Shown here: positions 59,807 through 64,000 of the stretch, in pieces | Numbering within the stretch: position 1 is the first letter of the stretch | Layout: each line of letters opens with the position of its first letter | Assembly: GCF_003573695.1 (NCBI RefSeq) | Contig: NC_039363.1 | Span: forward strand, 157,568,406-157,632,405 | Origin: Papaver somniferum | Lineage: Eukaryota > Streptophyta > Magnoliopsida > Ranunculales > Papaveraceae | Reading direction: 5' to 3' | DNA: 64,000 nucleotides | Position numbers and translations under genes: made by a program | The notes under the pieces: model-generated | Databases searched by the model: none | The model's input: the letters and a program-made list of their open reading frames with translations, nothing else | Told to the model about the DNA's origin: nothing

Positions 59807-61767
59807 GCCAGCTTATCACTGAGAAAACAAATTTAAGTGCTGAAAAATTAAATAAGAACTGAAATGAAACTGAAATGAAATAAGAAATGAAATAAGAAAT
59901 GAAATAAGAACTGAAATGAAACTGAAAAAATAAGAATTGTTATAAAAAATATGTACTGTTATAAAAAACATATTAGCTACTTGGACATATGGCTAAGCAT
60001 TGAGCTCTGTTATAAAAAATAAGAACTGGACATTGTTCTAAGCATAACTGCATAAGTTCTAAGCAGAACTGGACATTGTTCTAAAAAAAAACATTATTTA
60101 TTTAAATTATTTTCAACTTTTAACCATTATAGATGAATGATAAAAAGTAGATAACGGGCTAGGATTTACCAAACACAAAAGGATTTGAACCCTCAGTTCA
60201 GTACCCAACCAAACAGCAGGGATAAGCCCTCACCTGAAAAAACCTAAGACCAACAAAATTAATACCCAGACAGAACAGGTGAACAAAGAAAAAACTGCGA
60301 GAAATATCTATGCTGAAACCTTTGTGTTGCATCCATATATTAGCCCCTGCAATACAACAAAGAAGAAAAAGAAATCAATAGGAATCAGTACAGGAGAATG
60401 AAGAACCAACATGGAGATGAAAGTATAGCCAAGGCAGGAGCAGGAGAAAAGCATGACTCAGATTTCATGGAAGGCAAATATTTATCACAAGCCAAATTAT
60501 AAGTATGACTTAAGGCAGGAACTCCATATTGCTAGTGTAAACTGAGCAGCCGATGCCACAACCAATGATAACCTCCATATTGCTTAAGATGGCTTATCTA
60601 ATGATCATGAAAAAAGTGTACATTAGCAGCTTGCCTACTGAATTTATGGCAAGCAAGTTTATCTAGAGCAGAGCAACGCCTCTCCAAAATACCCATTAAA
60701 ATCTAGTATTAAACAACAAACTACTCTATCAGTCACCTGGAGCATCATGTAAACATATGATAAATTCAAGTAAAATGAAATTTCTATACTTACAAAAGCA
60801 CCACCCAATTTATCAAGCCTCCAATGCTTAGGGGCGTTAAGCCTCTTCAAATGTTTCTTCGATCCCTTCGCCTAAAATCAAATGAACCAATCAAAAAGTT
60901 CAAAAGGTTAGAAGATACACCCTATTCAAAACTTTCAAAAACCAGATACAGGTAAATTAATCATGACAGTTCCTCATAAAGAATAAAGCATAAATAAATT
61001 CTCTTAGCATAAATAATACTTGATTATCTCCAATTTGCCATTATCAAATTCATAAACAACAAAATTAATTAAAAAAATTAATCAAATCATTGCAATAAAC
61101 TACCAAAGATCAACATAACTATTTCAGAAACTCCATCTTCATGTCTTCCAATTCTAACTAGCATCAGTTCTCAGCTAAACCCTAATTCCTCCTTGAATTC
61201 AAATCACAGATAACTCAATTAAAATCCACGAACCCTAATTTCTAAATTACGGAAGAACATGATGAACCCTATTTCTCAATCTCACAATTAAGCACAAATT
61301 AAATCTCCATATAACCGATTCAACTTCAATACAACAAATCCATATAAGATTCGTCAGTTTTTATTCAGTTTTACTCAAAATAAATTCAAACTACGGGAAC
61401 CCAAAAATTACCTTTCTCTGATTCTTCACCAAAACAACTTCAGAACTCTAACTCTTTTGTTCTTCATAAAACAACAAAATTAATCAAATCATTGAAATCA
61501 CTGACTTTTTCTTCTGGATCGAGAGGTGTTGTTCTTGTTCGGTGTTCCGTGTTCACTGATTAATGGAGTTCACTTTCAGACTTCAGAGAATCAGAGACTC
61601 AAGAACTATATCAGTCTCTCAGAGGGAAGACCGGAAGAGTCGAAGACGAAGAAGGGAAACAAAAACGAAAATGAGAAACCCTATCGTTAAGGTAGTATAT
61701 ATACCCCCCCCCCCCTTAATCTAACGGCTGTATTTGTTCAGTACCCCTAAATCTAATGGCTACGAAT
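59807..61767 (-). other. Upstream region of the hAT transposase gene
   Basis: No further protein is supported. A GAAATGAAACT/GAAATAAG minisatellite is at 59850-59935 and a 12-C run at 61704-61715. The promoter and any 5' non-coding exon should lie here; GT/AG candidates are too many to choose by eye. Confidence 0.5.
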
Positions 61768-61941
61768 GGTCGGTTCTTTCGGTCCGGACGATACGGGACT
61801 TATACAGGACCGTGTACCTGTACCTCATCAGCCTCGGTTCCTATTTTATGGACCGGTACCTGTACCCCGTTCCTTGGTTCGGGACAAATATCGGCTCGGT
61901 TCCGCCGGTTCCGGGACGGTTCCTCGGTCCAGGTCGGTTCC
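61768..61941. repeat. Right subterminal CGGTTC/CGGTACC repeats of the hAT element
   Basis: About ten copies of GGTTC-type and GGTACC-type words (GGTCGGTTC, CCTCGGTTCC, GGACCGGTACC, GGCTCGGTTCC, GACGGTTCCTCGG) lie just inside the right inverted repeat. The base composition is GC-rich against the AT-rich surroundings. Confidence 0.7.
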
Positions 61942-61953
61942 TGTGCACCCTTA

Positions 61954-61961
61954 ATTATTAC
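61954..61961. repeat. 8-bp target duplication ATTATTAC, right
   Basis: Identical to 56905-56912. Confidence 0.9.
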
Positions 61962-62070
61962 CACTTCATGTATTTGTTTCATTTTAGAGATTTACTGAAT
62001 CATTTGTTAGACTAAAGATAATTTCGGTATAAGATTACTAACAAGTTGAGTCTTTTCATTTTATACATTT
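61962..62070 (-). other. D2 interior, right piece
   Basis: TTCATGTATTTGTTTCATTTTAGAGATTTACTG matches D1 from about 33187. The match ends near 62070, which marks the truncation of D2 by the next repeat. The exact edge is uncertain. Confidence 0.6.
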
Positions 62071-63089
62071 GTTTATGGTGGTTTTTAGTTCATGGCTAAA
62101 TTTGTAAAACCTTGCATTTAATGTACCATCACTCTGCAAAATAACGGAGCCACGGAGTAGGAGCAACAATGAGGAAAGCGTGGCCCTGCCATAGGCTAGC
62201 TGGTGCCACTTGTCCACGCCCTATGCTACCTAACCAGCCCTTACTCCTTTGTCTACCAATCACATCGCTTTAAACCTGCCACACTCCCATTAGTTGTGGA
62301 TGGGCCCATACCTGCCGGCCCTATTCTCAATCGACCAATCAGGTCGCATTAACCCGCCACGTGCATCAAAAGGGTAGCCACGCCCATGCTTGTCCGGCCC
62401 CCTACTTTTATTGACCAATCAGGTTGCCCTAAACCTGCCATAACTTTAAAAGAGGTGGAAATTGCGTCAAGTGGTCGCCATGCCAAATTGGCTTCCCAAA
62501 ACCGAGCGCACATGCCAAAACGGCATGCCAAAACACGCCAAAAGTGCCAACGCGCCATAAATAGCGCACCTACGTGCCCACCCATTTCTGTTCATGGCCA
62601 ACGCCGCAGCAGACTTCAATTTGGCTATCCTAACCAGAAACACGATCATGTTCTAGTGGCGGTAGATGAAACCCTAATTTCTAGTCATGCCACGAACTAC
62701 GCCACTCCGGGCCCACAACATGCCACGAGCCGTGGAAACCCTAATAAAGGCGTCACAACATGCCACTTGTGGAAATATTGACTCCCGTGGACATTTTCAC
62801 ATAATGGCATGGCTATGGTTCTTTTGGCATGGCTCTGGCACCGTTTACATAAAACGCCACTGTGCCACGACCACATGCCGCATACCGCATATGTCATATG
62901 CGCTAATTAGGGTTTCGGCATGCCAAACCCTAATTTAGGCAAAGTTGTTACGCCAATCAAGCTAAATAATATTCCACATAGTATTGGGATTGATGTGGCG
63001 ACTGGAACTGATGTTGCCACACCACATTAGAGTCTTAACACTAATGTGCCAAAATCTAGCGGTCATGGCTACCCCAAGCGCTAATTTCG

Positions 63090-63195
63090 CCATCGTGCCA
63101 CTGGCATGCGCAAGCTATACCAGCCATGCCACCGTGCCACTGGCATGCACGAAACTATGCCAACCATGCCGCAGTACTACTGGTATGCGTTAAAG
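63090..63195. repeat. Tandem repeat, period 39-40 bp, about 2.5 copies
   Basis: Units start at 63090, 63129 and 63169. Each contains GTGCCACTGGCATGC (the third diverged) and a CTATRCCARCCATG end. The word TGCCACTGGCA is palindromic around one base. Confidence 0.65.
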
Positions 63196-63726
63196 GTGCT
63201 GCTACATCATTGGCGCGTGCCAATGGCACCACTATGCCATTATCAGGCAACAACATGATGTGTCCATAATCAATGGCTACCCTTCCTCATGAGATGCAAT
63301 CTCAGCCGTCCAAGTTCGCCACCGAACTGACAGGCCCGTGGCAAGTTTTAGGCAACCAGCCAAGACAAGCCAAATAGCACCACATGTTATTTTCCTACGG
63401 CAAGTCTCTTGACCTTGACTCGCCACACGTAGAAAAATACTAAATGTTTTCCACGAAAACACTCGAGACATCAAACATGTCACAAAACTGGGGGGATACT
63501 CATCAGGGTATTGGTCTGGCGGTTTACATAGTGCGGCGGGAAATACGCCCGTTATAAGAAAGTGTCAGGAAACAAAACTTTAGTGGTGGAAAAAAGTAAC
63601 GGGTGTAAACGGATCCACTTCCTTCATCATGGAAGCATGGTTTCCGACGGTTATACGTTACTCTACTCTTCCATCACTCAATCGCTCCCACTTCCTACGA
63701 GACCAGGGTACGTTTTATTATGACTT

Positions 63727-63734
63727 GTATAAAT
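63727..63734 (+). promoter_or_regulatory. TATA box
   Basis: TATAAATA lies in ACTTGTATAAATAGGTTTCACC, followed about 30 bp later by A/C-rich sequence. This is the usual form of a plant RNA polymerase II start. It supports plus orientation for the putative LTR. Confidence 0.45.
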
Positions 63735-64000
63735 AGGTTTCACCTATTTCCACCAAAGAACAAGTTTTGGTCAGAGAACAACACAGTATCCGGAAATCAC
63801 CAAAGAACTGATAGCTTCTCATTCTGCAATCTAGTTCCACTTTCTAATACAAGTCATAAGACAGCCACACCTTCAGAATTAACCATTCTGGTCTCAACAC
63901 TTTCTTCGCTTCCCTCCATAAGACCAACCCTCTCTTTCACTTTGTGACCGAAGCAAGCCTGGAACGGCCATTTCTTAGTTTAGGACAGGATTGTACAGAT

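Larger units (their letters stand above)
56913..61953 (-). mobile_element. Complete hAT transposon, 5041 bp
   Basis: Perfect 12-bp terminal inverted repeats TAAGGGTGCACA (56913-56924 and, inverted, 61942-61953), a perfect 8-bp target duplication ATTATTAC and a minus-strand transposase gene without internal stops are present. Both ends carry GC-rich subterminal repeats of CGGTTC and CGGTACC (about 56928-57004 and 61768-61941). The target is the interior of D2. The structure is that of an autonomous, possibly recently mobile element. Confidence 0.9.
46776..62070 (-). mobile_element. Element D2: second LARD-like copy, carrying two DNA transposons
   Basis: Its 3' LTR (55919-46776 in minus direction) shares ends and order with the D1 LTR. 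The interior begins at 55920 with the same polypurine tract and continues to 56912, then 61962 to about 62070, where similarity to D1 (33187-33295) stops. The 5' LTR is not seen, so the right side is truncated. The PMD transposon (47787-53645) sits in the LTR and a hAT element (56913-61953) in the interior. Confidence 0.75.
62071..64000 (+). mobile_element. Probable part of another LTR, TGCCA-rich
   Basis: The base composition changes sharply to GC-richer sequence with dense TGCCA and GCCA words (62150-63260). A TATA box (TATAAATA, about 63727-63734) is followed by a sequence like an LTR transcript start. CTGGGGGGATACT at 63489 resembles Tat-type Ty3/gypsy LTRs in style. There is no interior, primer site or second LTR in the window, and the left edge is unclear. 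No protein is supported. Confidence 0.4.

Noticed and set aside
62349..62938. Several overlapping ORFs of 60-131 residues
   Set aside because: They arise from the TGCCA-rich composition on both strands; none has a domain and they overlap in several frames.

Overview
This window is plant nuclear DNA from a gene-poor, repeat-saturated region, most likely of a eudicot. The signs are Athila-type Ty3/gypsy gag-pol with a tRNA-Asp primer site, a LARD-like element with a TGGTATCAGAGC primer site, a hAT transposase with plant-style introns, and a plant mobile domain (PMD) gene. The style of the LTRs weakly suggests a basal eudicot such as a poppy relative, but this cannot be proved from the sequence. 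I see no ordinary host gene, tRNA, rRNA or CRISPR. Almost every base belongs to nested transposable elements, most of them on the minus strand.

Left side, from the youngest insertion outward. (A) Bases 49-20231 are one insertion bounded by the 5-bp duplication TACGG. Inside is an array LTR-interior-LTR-short interior-LTR-interior-LTR of a non-autonomous Athila-like element. It encodes only gag, protease and a C-terminal membrane segment. One gag copy contains a 10-N assembly gap flanked by a near-identical 1.95-kb duplication. (B) The array sits in the 3' non-coding part of a decayed minus-strand Athila-like element with gag, protease, RT, RNase H and integrase (20237-27456). Its 5' LTR is about 27680-31027, and its 3' LTR must lie beyond the left edge. 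(D1) Element B sits in the 3' LTR of a minus-strand LARD-like element (31028-37760) with 3.7-kb LTRs and a non-coding interior. (E) D1 interrupts another LTR (37761-39615), which in turn interrupts (C), a third decayed Athila-like gag-protease-RT remnant (39616-42371 and upstream). The upstream part of C carries a 2.7-kb solo LTR (43450-46158) with the duplication AAGTT.

Right side. (D2) A second LARD-like copy starts at 46776. Its LTR is split by a 5.86-kb DNA transposon (47787-53645) with 17-bp perfect terminal inverted repeats and an 8-bp target duplication. That transposon carries a broken PMD gene, a small intact gene that may be trihelix/Myb-SANT-like, and three clusters of short imperfect palindromes built on ACGGCTRGGAA; no transposase was recognised. 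The D2 interior is split by a 5.04-kb hAT element (56913-61953) with perfect 12-bp inverted repeats, a perfect 8-bp duplication and an uninterrupted three-exon, 780-residue transposase. Bases 62071-64000 look like part of another LTR with very dense TGCCA motifs and a TATA box.

The most interesting signals are the PMD transposon and its palindrome clusters, the apparently intact hAT element, a 16-nt hairpin plus G-rich tract shared by two divergent Athila families, the gag-protease-membrane ORF kept open in element A, and clusters of GTCAA (W-box core) in the LTRs of two different families.
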